A stretch of 64,000 nucleotides of DNA from Stenotrophomonas nematodicola (GTDB taxonomy: Bacteria; Pseudomonadota; Gammaproteobacteria; Xanthomonadales; Xanthomonadaceae), in NCBI RefSeq assembly GCF_009467805.1, contig NZ_WIAY01000001.1:438982-502981 (forward strand), read 5' to 3'. Of the stretch, positions 11,067 to 20,470 are shown piece by piece (positions within the stretch are counted from its first letter, which is position 1; each line of letters opens with the position of its first letter). The notes beneath the pieces were generated by a model that was given only the letters and a program-made list of their open reading frames with translations, was not told the DNA's origin and ran no database searches. Position numbers and translations under genes: made by a program.

Positions 11067-13238
11067 TCAGCGCACGTCGCTGTCGTTGTCGCCTGGCCGC
11101 GCGCGCTGGCGCGCACGCGCCTCCAGCGCCTGGCGGCCTTCCTTGATGCCGCCCTGCAGCACCGACAGGCGCTGGCGCCATTCGCTCTTGAGCTGCCAGT
11201 CGGCCATCCGCATCAGGTCGCCGGCGCGGTTGGCCACGCGCACCAGGCCCAGGTTGCTGGCCACGCCTTTGATGGCATGCGCCTGCTCGCGGAAATGGAC
11301 CCAGTCGGCACGCTCGCCGTCGGCGGTCGCCACCGCCACGCACTGATCGGCATCAGTCAGGCACTGGCGGATGAACTCCCGTTCGAAGCCGTCGCCCATG
11401 CCCAGCGACGCCAGCTCGTCGAGCACGCCCGGGTCGAGCACGCCATCGAGCTGGGTGGCGGTGCGCACGATCGGCGCGCTGGCCTTGAGCTGCCCGTTGG
11501 AGGCAATGTCGGCCAACGTGTCCAGCAGGCGGACGGCCACCACCGGCTTGGCCAGGAACGTGTGCGCGCCGGCCTGCGTGCAGCGCTGGATCGCCTCGGG
11601 GGTGACATCGGCACTGAGCACCAGCACCGGCGTCCGCGGCCCGCCCCCGGCCTGCATCACGCGCAGTTCCTTGAGCATGTCCAGCCCGCTCATGCCGGGC
11701 ATGTGCAGGTCCACGATGGCCGCGTCGAAGTCGCTCTCGGCCATCGCATCCAGCACCGCTTCACCGCCATTGACGCACAGCACTTTGTGGCCGGCCTTCT
11801 GCAGCAGACGCTGCAGGACCATGCGGTTGGCTTCGTGGTCGTCGGCCACCAGAATCTGCATGCTGCGCACGCGGGCGCGGTGGCGCAGGAACGGGTCGGC
11901 GAAGGCGATCACATTGCCGTTGCCGTCCTGCTCGCCGTCCCCCACCAGTGCCGGGGTGACGGTCCCCAGCGGCACCCGCGGCGGCGCGAACGGCAGCTCG
12001 ACCCAGAAGCGGCTGCCCTGCGGCGGATTGTCGTCGTAGCCGATATCCCCGCCCATCGCTTCGGCCAGACCCTTGGCGATGGTGGTGCCAAGCCCGGTGC
12101 CCTCGTGGCGACGCGCCATGCTGACGTCGGCCTGCTCGAAGGCTTCGAACAGGCGCGGCCGCATCGCCGGCGCCACGCCGATGCCGGTATCCAGGATGTC
12201 AAAGCGCAGGCGGACGCCGCCGTGGGCGTCGGCGCTGAGCACGGCCACGCGGATCTCCACCTTGCCGTGGTCGGTGAACTTGACCGCGTTGCCGGCCAGA
12301 TTGAGCAGGATCTGGCGCAGGTGGCCGACGTCGCCGCGCAGCAGCGGCGGCACGTTCTCGGCGATCCGGACGCGGTAATCCAGGCGCTTGGCCTTGGCCT
12401 GCGGCAGCAGGATCAGCCCGATCGCCTGGATCACGTCGCCGAGTGCGAAATCCTCGGCGGTCACGCGCAGCTTCCCGGCCTCGATGGCGGAGATGTCCAG
12501 CACCTCCTCCACCAGCGCCAGCAGGCTGCGCGACGAGGCCTGGATGGTGTTCACGCACTCGCGCTGCTCATCGTCCAGGCGCGTGGTGGCCAGCACCTCG
12601 GTCATGCCCGACAACCCGTTGAGCGGGGTGCGGAACTCATGGCTCATGTTCGCCAGGAACCGGCTCTTGGCCTCGCTGGCCCGACGCGCCTCGTCCATCG
12701 CGTGGGTCAACTGGCGCAGCAGGGTCGAGAAGTACAGCGGCACCGCCGCCAGCCCGAGCCACAGGCCGAACGCCAGGCGCGCGTTCTGCTGCCAGTACGG
12801 GGTCGTCGCCGCGGTGCTGCCGAAGCTCACCAGCGCCATCGCAACGGCGACATACAGATAGTTGTTGCCATAGCGCATGCCGTTGCCAACGGTCACCCAC
12901 ATCACCACGATGTAGACCCAGGCCAGCGGTTCGCCCATCTGCACCATGCCGGCCGCGATCAGGCCGTAATCGGCCAGCATGCCGGCCACGCGGCGCGGGT
13001 CCGAGCGCCCCGGCCGTGCCAGCAGCCAGCCGAACAGCGCCAATGACAGGCCCAGACCAGTCAGGACGATGGCCAGCACGCCGTTGTACTGCGTGGGCGG
13101 CAGGTCGTTGCGCACCCCCGGCATGGCCACGTAGGTCAGGATCAGCGTGATCAGCACGATGCGGACGATGGCCTGCCCGTGCTCGGTATCCGGGCGTTGC
13201 GCCAGCCTGTGTTTCAGCCGCTGGTACAGACGCTGCAT
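11067..13238 (-). CDS. rpfC: DSF sensor hybrid histidine kinase RpfC
   Basis: Inner-membrane hybrid sensor of 723 residues. Five or six membrane helices span residues 23-172, followed by the HisKA domain with His200 ([12 protein letters not shown]), an ATPase domain with the N box Asn317, DTGIG 350-354 and GTGLG 380-384, a receiver with Asp510 ([12 protein letters not shown]) and an Hpt domain with His654 (AHAIKG). It detects DSF, relays phosphate to RpfG and, in Xanthomonas, its receiver restrains RpfF. The ATG at 13238 follows the rpfG stop by one base, so the two are translated together. No rpfH copy lies between rpfG and rpfC, unlike some Xanthomonas strains. Confidence 0.95.
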   Translation of the reverse strand: MQRLYQRLKHRLAQRPDTEHGQAIVRIVLITLILTYVAMPGVRNDLPPTQYNGVLAIVLTGLGLSLALFGWLLARPGRSDPRRVAGMLADYGLIAAGMVQMGEPLAWVYIVVMWVTVGNGMRYGNNYLYVAVAMALVSFGSTAATTPYWQQNARLAFGLWLGLAAVPLYFSTLLRQLTHAMDEARRASEAKSRFLANMSHEFRTPLNGLSGMTEVLATTRLDDEQRECVNTIQASSRSLLALVEEVLDISAIEAGKLRVTAEDFALGDVIQAIGLILLPQAKAKRLDYRVRIAENVPPLLRGDVGHLRQILLNLAGNAVKFTDHGKVEIRVAVLSADAHGGVRLRFDILDTGIGVAPAMRPRLFEAFEQADVSMARRHEGTGLGTTIAKGLAEAMGGDIGYDDNPPQGSRFWVELPFAPPRVPLGTVTPALVGDGEQDGNGNVIAFADPFLRHRARVRSMQILVADDHEANRMVLQRLLQKAGHKVLCVNGGEAVLDAMAESDFDAAIVDLHMPGMSGLDMLKELRVMQAGGGPRTPVLVLSADVTPEAIQRCTQAGAHTFLAKPVVAVRLLDTLADIASNGQLKASAPIVRTATQLDGVLDPGVLDELASLGMGDGFEREFIRQCLTDADQCVAVATADGERADWVHFREQAHAIKGVASNLGLVRVANRAGDLMRMADWQLKSEWRQRLSVLQGGIKEGRQALEARARQRARPGDNDSDVR

Positions 13239-13239
13239 G

Positions 13240-14379
13240 TCACGTCCCCGGGCGCGTGGACGCCGTGGAATGCTGGGCACAGATCGCATCGAGCTGCTCG
13301 CGCCCGCGCAGCAGCGCATCCACGCAGCGCGGGTCGAACAACCGCCCGCGCTGGGCATAGAGGTAGGCCAGGGTCGCCTCCATGCTCCATGCCTCCTTGT
13401 AGGGGCGTGGCGAGATCAGCGCGTCGAACACGTCGGCCACTGCAACGATACGTGCCTCCAACGGGATCGCATCGCCCACCAGCCCATCCGGATAGCCACT
13501 GCCGTCGTAGCGTTCATGGTGGCGCAGGGCGATCAGCGCACCCACCTGGATGAAGCGGTTCTGGCTGCCGCTGAGCAGTTCGTAACCGATGCGCGGGTGC
13601 CGGCGCATGATGACCAGCTCCTCCTCGTTGAGCTTGCCCTGCTTGAGCAGCACCGCGTCGGGGATGGCGATCTTGCCCATGTCGTGCAGCGGGGCGGCCA
13701 TCTCGATCAGTTTGACCTCCTCTTCGGGAAGTCCCAGCTGTTCGGCAATCAGACCGGCCACATGGGCCATGCGTTCCAGATAGGCACTGGTGCCCGCATC
13801 ACGGAACTCAATGGCGCGCGCCAGCCGCGACAGGGTCTCGCGTTCGCGCTCCTCGACCTCGTGCATGCTGGCCAGCAGCCGCTGTTCCAGCGACAGCGCG
13901 CGCTGTTTGACGTTCTCCGACTGCTGCCGCAACTGCAGCAGGTTGTAGCAGCGCGCGCGCAGTTCGCGCGGCCGGATCGGCTTGACCAGGAAATCGATGA
14001 CACCCGCTTCCAGCGCCGCCTGGCGGATGGGTTCGTCGCCGACCACGGTGATCAGGATCACCGGGATGTCGCGGTGCTTGGGCAACCGGCGGAAACGACG
14101 GGCAAACTCAAGCCCGTCCATCTCCGGCATGCGGTAATCGAGCAGCAGCAGGTCAACCGGATGCGACTCGCACCACGCCAGCGCCGTCAACGGGTCGCCG
14201 AAGTCATGCACGCTCAGTTCGGGCGCGATGTCCTCGATGACATGGCGCAGCATGGTTCGCGCGGACGTTTGATCGTCTACGATGACAATATTCAAGGCTG
14301 CTTCCGCCGTCTTCCTGGACCACACTGGAACATGCAGCGAAGAGGATACCCCGCCGCTCTGCACACTGGCACCTTGCAT
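13240..14379 (-). CDS. rpfG: Response regulator with HD-GYP phosphodiesterase, RpfG
   Basis: RpfG couples DSF sensing to cyclic di-GMP breakdown. The 379 residues hold an N-terminal receiver (phospho-acceptor Asp81 in LLLLDYRMPEMDG, Lys133 in LVKP), a coiled-coil linker about residues 152-185, and an HD-GYP domain with His232-Asp233 (LHDMGK) and HHERYDGSGYP at 287-297. All metal and catalytic residues are present, so it should hydrolyse cyclic di-GMP. GGAGGC precedes the ATG at 14379. It is the first gene of an rpfG-rpfC unit, separated from lysS by about 200 bp that could hold the promoter. Confidence 0.95.
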   Translation of the reverse strand: MQGASVQSGGVSSSLHVPVWSRKTAEAALNIVIVDDQTSARTMLRHVIEDIAPELSVHDFGDPLTALAWCESHPVDLLLLDYRMPEMDGLEFARRFRRLPKHRDIPVILITVVGDEPIRQAALEAGVIDFLVKPIRPRELRARCYNLLQLRQQSENVKQRALSLEQRLLASMHEVEERERETLSRLARAIEFRDAGTSAYLERMAHVAGLIAEQLGLPEEEVKLIEMAAPLHDMGKIAIPDAVLLKQGKLNEEELVIMRRHPRIGYELLSGSQNRFIQVGALIALRHHERYDGSGYPDGLVGDAIPLEARIVAVADVFDALISPRPYKEAWSMEATLAYLYAQRGRLFDPRCVDALLRGREQLDAICAQHSTASTRPGT

Positions 14380-14580
14380 GAGTCCCGCCTCCGGTGATGT
14401 TCGCCCAGTTCATGATCGTCGTCACAGTGTGATGCGCATGTCACGCATCGCACCGGACGGTCATGGTCCGTGGCTATCACCCCCCAACGTCGCAATAGCC
14501 CACGTCGAAACCATACGCGCGCGGCCACGCCAGCGGAAGCCCGTCCGGGCGGGCCACCCGGCCCCCCCGGAATGCAGTTC

Positions 14581-16098
14581 TCAGTTTTCAGGGCGCATAT
14601 AGGGGAACAGCAGCACGTCCCGGATCGAACTGCTGCCGGTCAGCAGCATCACCAGGCGGTCGATGCCGATGCCCAGACCGCCGGTCGGCGCCATGCCGTA
14701 CTCCAGCGCACGGATGTAATCGGCGTCGTAATGCATGGCTTCATCGTCGCCACCTTCCTTGGCCGTCACCTGCGCCTGGAAACGGGCCGCCTGGTCTTCC
14801 GGGTCGTTCAACTCGGAGAAGCCGTTGGCCAGTTCCTTGCCGTTGATGAACAGCTCGAAGCGGTCGGTGTAACCGGGCTGGTCGTCGTTGGCGCGGGCCA
14901 GTGGCGACACCTCGACCGGATGGTCGGTGATGAAGGTCGGCTGCACCAAGGTGTGCTCGACGGTGGCCTCGAAGATCTCCAGCAGCAGCTTGCCCCAGCC
15001 GTAGGACGGCTTGATGCGGATCTTCAGGCGCTCGCAGTGGGCAGCCAGCGCGTCACGGTCGGTGCAGTCGGCCGCGCTGATCTCCGGGTTGTGGTGGCGC
15101 ACCGCTTCGTCCATGCGCCAGCGGCGGAACGCCGGGGCCAGGTCGATGGTGGCGCCATCCCACTCCACCGTGGTGGTGCCCAGCACCTTGCTGGCCACGT
15201 CACGGATCACGCCTTCGGTCAGGTCCATCACTTCGTTGTACGTGGCGTAGGCCTCGTACAGCTCCATCATGGTGAACTCGGGATTGTGGCGGGTGCTGAC
15301 GCCTTCGTTGCGGAAGTTCCGGTTGATCTCGTACACCCGCTCCAGGCCGCCGACGACCAGGCGCTTGAGGTAGAGCTCCGGGGCCACGCGCAGGTACAGG
15401 TCCAGGTCCAGCGCGTTGTGGTGGGTGGTGAACGGCTTGGCCGTGGCGCCGCCGGGGATGTAATGCATCATCGGCGTTTCGACTTCCAGGAAGTCGCGGT
15501 TGTCCAGCCAGGCGCGCATGGCGCGGATGATCCGCGAGCGCTTGATGAAGACCTCGCGGGATTCCGGCGTCACGATCAGGTCGACGTAGCGCTGGCGGTA
15601 GCGCTGCTCCACGTCGGCCAGGCCATGCCACTTGTCCGGCAGCGGCCGCAGCGACTTGGTCAGCAGGCGGATGGTGGTGGCCTTGACCGACAGCTCGCCG
15701 GTCTTGGTGCGGGTCAGCCCGCCCTCGACGGCGATGATGTCGCCCACGTCCCAGCCCTTGAAGGCGTTGTAGGCATCGCCGAGGGTGCTGCCCTGCAGGA
15801 ACAGCTGGATGCGGCCGGATTCGTCCTGGATCTGGGCGAAGCTGGCCTTGCCCATCACGCGCTTGGCCATCAGGCGGCCGGCCATCTTCACCTGGCGGCC
15901 AGCCGCTTCCAGTGCCTCGGCGGTCCACTGTTCGGCGTCGGCGAACTCGGCCTGCAGAGCGCCGGCGAACTGCTCGCGGCGGAAATCGTTCGGGTAGGCG
16001 ATGCCCTGCCCGCGCAGCGCGGTCAGTTTCGCGCGGCGCTCGGCGATGAGGCTGTTCTCGTCGACGGGGGGCTGCGGCGCGGCGGTCTGATCGTTCAT
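14581..16098 (-). CDS. lysS: Lysyl-tRNA synthetase, class II
   Basis: LysRS charges tRNA-Lys in the cytoplasm. The 505 residues match the E. coli length. An N-terminal OB fold (about residues 55-165) is followed by the class II core with motif 2 ([17 protein letters not shown]) and motif 3 ([15 protein letters not shown]). The ATG at 16098 is chosen because the typical N-terminal extension ([11 protein letters not shown]) begins right after it; upstream in-frame sequence lies in a hairpin-rich spacer. It lies between prfB and rpfG on the same strand, the order found in Xanthomonas rpf regions. Confidence 0.96.
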   Translation of the reverse strand: MNDQTAAPQPPVDENSLIAERRAKLTALRGQGIAYPNDFRREQFAGALQAEFADAEQWTAEALEAAGRQVKMAGRLMAKRVMGKASFAQIQDESGRIQLFLQGSTLGDAYNAFKGWDVGDIIAVEGGLTRTKTGELSVKATTIRLLTKSLRPLPDKWHGLADVEQRYRQRYVDLIVTPESREVFIKRSRIIRAMRAWLDNRDFLEVETPMMHYIPGGATAKPFTTHHNALDLDLYLRVAPELYLKRLVVGGLERVYEINRNFRNEGVSTRHNPEFTMMELYEAYATYNEVMDLTEGVIRDVASKVLGTTTVEWDGATIDLAPAFRRWRMDEAVRHHNPEISAADCTDRDALAAHCERLKIRIKPSYGWGKLLLEIFEATVEHTLVQPTFITDHPVEVSPLARANDDQPGYTDRFELFINGKELANGFSELNDPEDQAARFQAQVTAKEGGDDEAMHYDADYIRALEYGMAPTGGLGIGIDRLVMLLTGSSSIRDVLLFPYMRPEN

Positions 16099-16199
16099 GG
16101 CGTGGGTCTGTGTATGTCGGGGGGAGTGGGGGTCCCCGCCATCATGCCGATGGCCGGGGGGAATTGCGAAACCGGGCGGAGCCCGGGGGACAACGGAAC

Positions 16200-16220
16200 G
16201 GGGCCGCGCGTGGCGGCCCC
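16200..16220 (-). terminator. GC-rich hairpin after prfB
   Basis: GGGGCCGC (16200-16207) pairs with GCGGCCCC (16213-16220) over a 5-base loop immediately downstream of the prfB stop. There is no U-tract; it may attenuate rather than terminate transcription into lysS. Confidence 0.4.
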
Positions 16221-16225
16221 GACGG

Positions 16226-17351
16226 TCAGGCGTCGGTGCGTTTGGCACCCACGGCCAGGCCGGACTTCAGGCTGGCTTCGACGAATTCGTCGAGGTCGCC
16301 GTCCAGCACCTTCTGCGTATCCGAGCGTTCGATGCCGGTGCGCAGGTCCTTGATGCGGCTCTGGTCGAGCACGTAGTTGCGGATCTGGCTGCCCCAGCCG
16401 ATGTCGGACTTGGTGGCTTCCACCGCGTCGCGCTCGGCATTGCGCTTCTGGATTTCCAGCTCGTACAGCTTGGCGGCCAGCATCTTCATCGCGTTGTCGC
16501 GGTTCTGGTGCTGGCTGCGGCCGGTCTGGCAGGCCACGACCGTGTTGGTCGGGATGTGGGTGATGCGCACCGCCGACTCGGTCTTGTTGACGTGCTGGCC
16601 ACCGGCGCCGGAGGAGCGGTACACGTCGGTACGCAGGTCGGCCGGGTTGATGTCGATCTCGATGTTGTCGTCCACTTCCGGGGACACGAACACCGAGGTG
16701 AAGCTGGTGTGGCGGCGGTTGTCCGAATCGAACGGCGACTTGCGCACCAGGCGGTGCACGCCGGTTTCGGTCTTCAGCCAGCCATAGGCATAGTCGCCTT
16801 CCACGCGCAGCGTGGCCGACTTGATGCCGGCAACGTCGCCACCGGACACTTCCATCAGCTCGGTCTTCCAGCCGCGCGATTCGCACCAGCGCAGGTACAT
16901 GCGCAGCAGGATTTCGGCCCAGTCCTGGGCTTCGGTGCCACCGGCACCGGCCTGGATGTCGACGAAGGCTGCCGCGTTGTCCATCTGGCCGGAGAACATG
17001 CGCTGGAACTCCAGCTGTTCCACGTGCTTCTGATACTTGTCCAGGTCGGCGACCACGGCCAGCGCGGTATCGTCGTCCTGCTCGCTCTCCGCCAGCTCCA
17101 GCAGTTCGCCGGACTCGGCCAGCCCATCCAGGATGGAGGCGATGCCGCCGACGGTTTTTTCCAGGTTGGCGCGCTCGCGCCCCAGGTTCTGGGCGTACTC
17201 GGCGTTGTTCCAGATATCCGGGTTTTCCAGTTCCCGGGTTACTTCTTCCAGACGCTCTTTCTTGGCGTCGTAGTCAAAGATACCCCCTGAGCGAGAGCAC
17301 GCGATCGGTGAGATCGGTGATCCGCTGGCGGACAGGATTGAGCTCGATCAT
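16226..17351 (-). CDS. prfB: Peptide chain release factor 2, with programmed +1 frameshift
   Basis: RF2 reads UGA and UAA stop codons. The gene is in two frames: 25 codons from ATG 17351 to CTT ending at 17277, then an in-frame TGA; skipping T17276 continues the frame from GAC 17275 to the stop at 16226, giving 374 residues (E. coli 365). Frame one begins MIELNPVRQ and ends LRGYL; frame two begins [11 protein letters not shown], as in other RF2 proteins. The GGQ loop is present ([17 protein letters not shown]), but the tripeptide specificity loop was not checked residue by residue. It is divergent from the M48 protease. Confidence 0.96.
17274..17290 (-). promoter_or_regulatory. RF2 autoregulatory +1 frameshift site
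   Basis: Read on the minus strand the site is AGGGGGTATCTTTGAC: an internal Shine-Dalgarno AGGGGG, the slippery CTT and the TGA stop followed by C. Low RF2 favours the shift, restoring RF2 synthesis. All elements match the classical site. Confidence 0.95.
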
Positions 17352-17573
17352 GTCGGCAGTTAATGCGTGCGAAAAGACTGTCAATGATAGCCCATCCGGC
17401 GCCTTCACGCCGAGGTGGAGGCCGTGCGCCGGGCCAATCGGGGCATCACGTCAAGAAAACGACACCGGGCGTCACAGCGGTACGGTGCAGACGGTAGACT
17501 GCCCGCCGGCCGCGCCCGCCCTGCCCCCGCAGGAGGCCCGGCCGCCCCTGCAATCACATGGAGTTCTACCCTG

Positions 17574-18320
17574 ATGAGGAAGTCATCCTCGGCCGCCCTG
17601 CTGGCCATCGCCTGCCTGGCCGCCGGTACCGCCTCGGCCCTCGATCTCAAGCAACTGTCCAGCACCGGCCTGAAGGCCGGCCAGGCCCTGACCCTGTCCG
17701 ACCAGGACGTGGCCAAGGCCGCCGACCAGTCCTGCGTCTACATGGACAAGGAAAACAAGGTCGCCCCGGCCAGCAGCCCGTACGCCCAGCGCCTGGCCAG
17801 GATCACCGAAGGCCTCGCCAACGAAGACGGTCTGAGCCTGAGCTTCAAGGTCTACCTGACCGAAGATGTCAACGCCTGGGCGATGGCCAACGGCTGCGTG
17901 CGCGTGTATTCAGGCCTGATGGACATGGCCTCGGACGATGAAGTGCGCGGCGTGATCGGCCACGAGATCGGCCACGTCAAGCTGGGCCACAGCAAGTCCA
18001 GGATGCGGACCGCCATGCTGGCCTCGGCCGGACGCGACACCCTGGCTGCGTCGGGCAACGCCAACATCGCCCAGCTCACCCAGGGTCAGCTCGGCGAACT
18101 GGCCGAAGGCTTCGTCAACGCGCAGTTCTCGCAGAAGGAAGAGAGCGCGGCCGACGAATACGGCTACCGCTTCATGAAGCGGCACAGCTACGACCCGGCC
18201 GCACTGGCCAGCATGTTCCGCAAGCTGTCCAGCCAGGGCGGCCTGATGTCCTCGCACCCGGGTTCGGAAGCACGCGCCGGGCGCATCGACGCGATGATCA
18301 AGAAGGACGGCAAGCGCTGA
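17574..18320 (+). CDS. M48-family metalloprotease, LoiP/YggG-like
   Basis: A 248-residue exported zinc protease. The HEXXH motif is in GHEIGHVKLGH, with the third ligand Glu in the downstream EESAADEYGY helix. The size and single-domain layout match LoiP (YggG), an envelope protease in E. coli. The N-terminus (MRKSSSAALLAIAC) could be a lipoprotein signal with Cys14, since AIAC weakly fits a lipobox, or a Sec signal cut after ASA; the sequence does not decide. The ATG at 17574 follows GGAG. It is divergent from prfB and convergent with the LytTR gene. Substrates are unknown. Confidence 0.85.
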   Translation: MRKSSSAALLAIACLAAGTASALDLKQLSSTGLKAGQALTLSDQDVAKAADQSCVYMDKENKVAPASSPYAQRLARITEGLANEDGLSLSFKVYLTEDVNAWAMANGCVRVYSGLMDMASDDEVRGVIGHEIGHVKLGHSKSRMRTAMLASAGRDTLAASGNANIAQLTQGQLGELAEGFVNAQFSQKEESAADEYGYRFMKRHSYDPAALASMFRKLSSQGGLMSSHPGSEARAGRIDAMIKKDGKR

Positions 18321-18331
18321 GCTGCCTGACG

Positions 18332-18355
18332 GCATCCCGGCATGCCGGGATGCCG
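18332..18355. terminator. Perfect 24-bp palindrome between convergent genes
   Basis: GGCATCCCGGCA followed by its exact reverse complement TGCCGGGATGCC forms a perfect palindrome in the 58-bp gap between the M48 protease and the LytTR gene. It lacks a T-tract; a bidirectional transcription block is the likeliest role. Confidence 0.5.
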
Positions 18356-18378
18356 GGCCGGCCGGTGGCACCGTGCCG

Positions 18379-19287
18379 TCAGCCGGTCGGCTGCACCGCC
18401 AGCGCCTGGCGGAACAGCGGGAGCTGCCGCCGGCTGCACGGCACCTTGGCCCCATCATCCATATGCAGCAGCGCTTCGCCGCCGTCCAGGGGCTCGATCG
18501 AGACCAGCCGGCGCGCATTGACCAGCCAACTGCGATGGGCGCGTACGAACACCGCCGGGTCCAGCTTGGTCTCCAGCGCGGCCATCGTGGTGCGCAACGG
18601 GTAGTCGTGCCCGCGCACGCGCAGATTGACGTAGTTGCCCGCCGCCTGGGCGTATTCAATGTCGGCGGTGGCGACCAGGAAGTCGCGCCCCAGCTTGCGC
18701 ACCAGGAACCGCTCCGGCCGCTCCACCGCCTCCACCGGTGGCGCATCGTCCGGTGCCACGAGCAGGTGCGCTTCGCCCTGCCGACGCCGTCCGAACCAGC
18801 TGAAGAAGTGTTCAATCGCCACGAAAGAGAAGAACGCGCGGACATCCTTCAGGTACTCATAGAGCGCGCGGACCGCCCAGGTGGCGTCGTCCTGGTAGTG
18901 GTGCCCGAGCGCGGCATAGGCCAGATGGCGCAGCGCCATCATCCCCAGCACGTGCACCAGCGACCACGCCACACTGGCCAGCAGATACAGCGGCAGCCGC
19001 CGCTTCCAGGTATCCGCATGCAGGGGCCAGCGCTGGCATCCCCACCACAACACCGGCAGCGTCAACAGGATCATCGAGACGCTGCTCAGCTCCCAGATCA
19101 TCGGCTGCCACAGGCCAAGATCGTCCCCACGGCGCGCCGCGTCCATGACTTCGACCAGCGCATTGGCCACCGCACTGGTCAGCAGGATCACCGACCACAC
19201 CAGCATCCGCGCGCCGGGTCGCCACCGTGCCGCTGTGCCGTTCGCCATTGAATCATCCATCCGCAAAGGGTCGTCAGCCTGACTCAT
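18379..19287 (-). CDS. Membrane-bound LytTR-family transcriptional regulator (RpfD-like position)
   Basis: A 302-residue protein with four membrane helices (about 28-48, 65-83, 99-119, 145-165) and a C-terminal LytTR DNA-binding domain (about 195-295: DFLVATADIEYAQAAGNYV, VRAHRSWLVN). It lacks a receiver domain, so it may sense a membrane signal or be controlled by a partner. In Xanthomonas the rpf region carries rpfD, described as a LytTR-type regulator near prfB; the domain and position fit, but I cannot confirm orthology. The ATG at 19287 gives a short cytoplasmic N-terminus; a second ATG ten codons in is an alternative. It is divergent from the PAP2 gene. Confidence 0.8.
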   Translation of the reverse strand: MSQADDPLRMDDSMANGTAARWRPGARMLVWSVILLTSAVANALVEVMDAARRGDDLGLWQPMIWELSSVSMILLTLPVLWWGCQRWPLHADTWKRRLPLYLLASVAWSLVHVLGMMALRHLAYAALGHHYQDDATWAVRALYEYLKDVRAFFSFVAIEHFFSWFGRRRQGEAHLLVAPDDAPPVEAVERPERFLVRKLGRDFLVATADIEYAQAAGNYVNLRVRGHDYPLRTTMAALETKLDPAVFVRAHRSWLVNARRLVSIEPLDGGEALLHMDDGAKVPCSRRQLPLFRQALAVQPTG

Positions 19288-19447
19288 ACCGTCATGGTAG
19301 TGCGCCCCACCCGTCACCGGGCGACCGCCATTGGTCACCCGCCCCCGGCGACAAGCCCTGTGCGTGCTGCGCCCCCGTTTCGGACGCCGCCGGCAGCCGG
19401 TATCGTTGCCCGTCACGCCGGCGCCTGCCCGGCCCTGAGGAATACGG

Positions 19448-20440
19448 ATGTTCCAGACCCATTGGCATGTGTGGCTGCAGGCGTTCTTCGATGCCGCGTG
19501 GATGGTGCCGCTGATGACCTTCGTGAGCACGCTGGGCTACGAATGGGCGTACGTGCTGCTGATCGTTGTGCTCAGCTTCGGGGTACGGCTGCGCGCCGGG
19601 CTGGGCGTGATGCTCGCGGTACTGCTCATGTCCACGGCCACCCACGCCATCAAACAGAGTGCGGCGCTGCCCCGCCCCAGCGATGTCGACATCCACGTGC
19701 TGGACAAGGGCCGCCCTGGCCACGCGCTGGTGGACGATGGCGCTGCCGGGTCGTTCTGGTCGCTGCCCAGCGGTGAAGCAATTGCGGCGTTGCGTGCGCA
19801 GCCCGATCCGGACTACGGGTTCATCAGTGGTCACGTGGGCGTGGCGACGGCGGCGATGATGGCGCTGGTGCTGTGCTTCGGCATCCGCAGCCGGGGCTGG
19901 CGGATCGCGCTGCTGATCGGCTGGCCGCTGTTGATGGCGCTGTCACGGATGTACCTGGGCCGGCATTTCCTGTCCGATGTGCTGGGCGGCTGGCTGGTCG
20001 GCATGGCCCTGGCCTGGCTTGCCTGGCAGTGCCTGCCCTCGCCCGCGCATCACAATCGAACGCGCTACCTCCTCCTCGCCACCCTGGGCGCTGGCATGAC
20101 GGCAGCGGCGTTGACCACCGGGCTCGTCCCGGCCGACAGCGCGGGGCGCTACCTGGGCCTGCTGCTGGTCTTCGCCTTCCTGCACTGGCGCGGCTGGCCG
20201 CTGGACCCGCAGACGCCGTGGCAGCGGATCGGCCGGGTGCTCGCCGTGATCGCGCTGTACCTTGTCATCAGCCCTGCGCTGGAGGCGGTTGCCAACGTAC
20301 TGGCACTGCCGGACACCGCCGTGGTGGAGATGGTGTTCAACACCGCCGGCAACGCGGCGATCTTCATCGGTGGCATCGCCCTGGCGGGGCACTGGCCGCT
20401 GTCCGCGCGCCGCGTGCATCGGGATGCCGCCGCCGGGTAG
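19448..20440 (+). CDS. PAP2-family membrane phosphatase
   Basis: Integral membrane protein of 330 residues with the acid-phosphatase signature split over three loops: Lys69...Arg76-Pro77 (KQSAALPRP), Ser127-Gly128-His129 (FISGHVG), and Arg167...His173...Asp177 (SRMYLGRHFLSD). These residues make the phospho-His active site of PAP2 enzymes acting on lipid phosphates such as undecaprenyl pyrophosphate or phosphatidic acid. Several extra helices follow the catalytic core (about residues 200-320), making it longer than BacA-like PAP2 proteins; their role is unknown. It is divergent from the LytTR regulator (160-bp gap) and convergent with the vWA gene. Confidence 0.87.
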   Translation: MFQTHWHVWLQAFFDAAWMVPLMTFVSTLGYEWAYVLLIVVLSFGVRLRAGLGVMLAVLLMSTATHAIKQSAALPRPSDVDIHVLDKGRPGHALVDDGAAGSFWSLPSGEAIAALRAQPDPDYGFISGHVGVATAAMMALVLCFGIRSRGWRIALLIGWPLLMALSRMYLGRHFLSDVLGGWLVGMALAWLAWQCLPSPAHHNRTRYLLLATLGAGMTAAALTTGLVPADSAGRYLGLLLVFAFLHWRGWPLDPQTPWQRIGRVLAVIALYLVISPALEAVANVLALPDTAVVEMVFNTAGNAAIFIGGIALAGHWPLSARRVHRDAAAG

Positions 20441-20452
20441 GCAGCGGCATCC
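20422..20452. terminator. Hairpin spanning the PAP2 stop codon
   Basis: GGATGCCGC (20422-20430) pairs with GCGGCATCC (20444-20452) across a loop that contains the PAP2 TAG stop. It lies in the 30-bp gap before the convergent vWA gene. There is no T-tract. Confidence 0.45.
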
Positions 20453-20470
20453 GCCTGCAGCGCGTCCTGC

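Noticed and set aside
14400..14460. TGTGA/TCAC-rich stretch resembling a CRP/Clp site upstream of rpfG
   Set aside because: The half-sites are 8 bases apart rather than 6, so it does not fit the consensus; too weak to call.
16090..16220. Possible riboswitch in the lysS-prfB gap
   Set aside because: Only GC-rich hairpins are visible; no lysine-riboswitch or T-box features such as conserved loops or a terminator pair.
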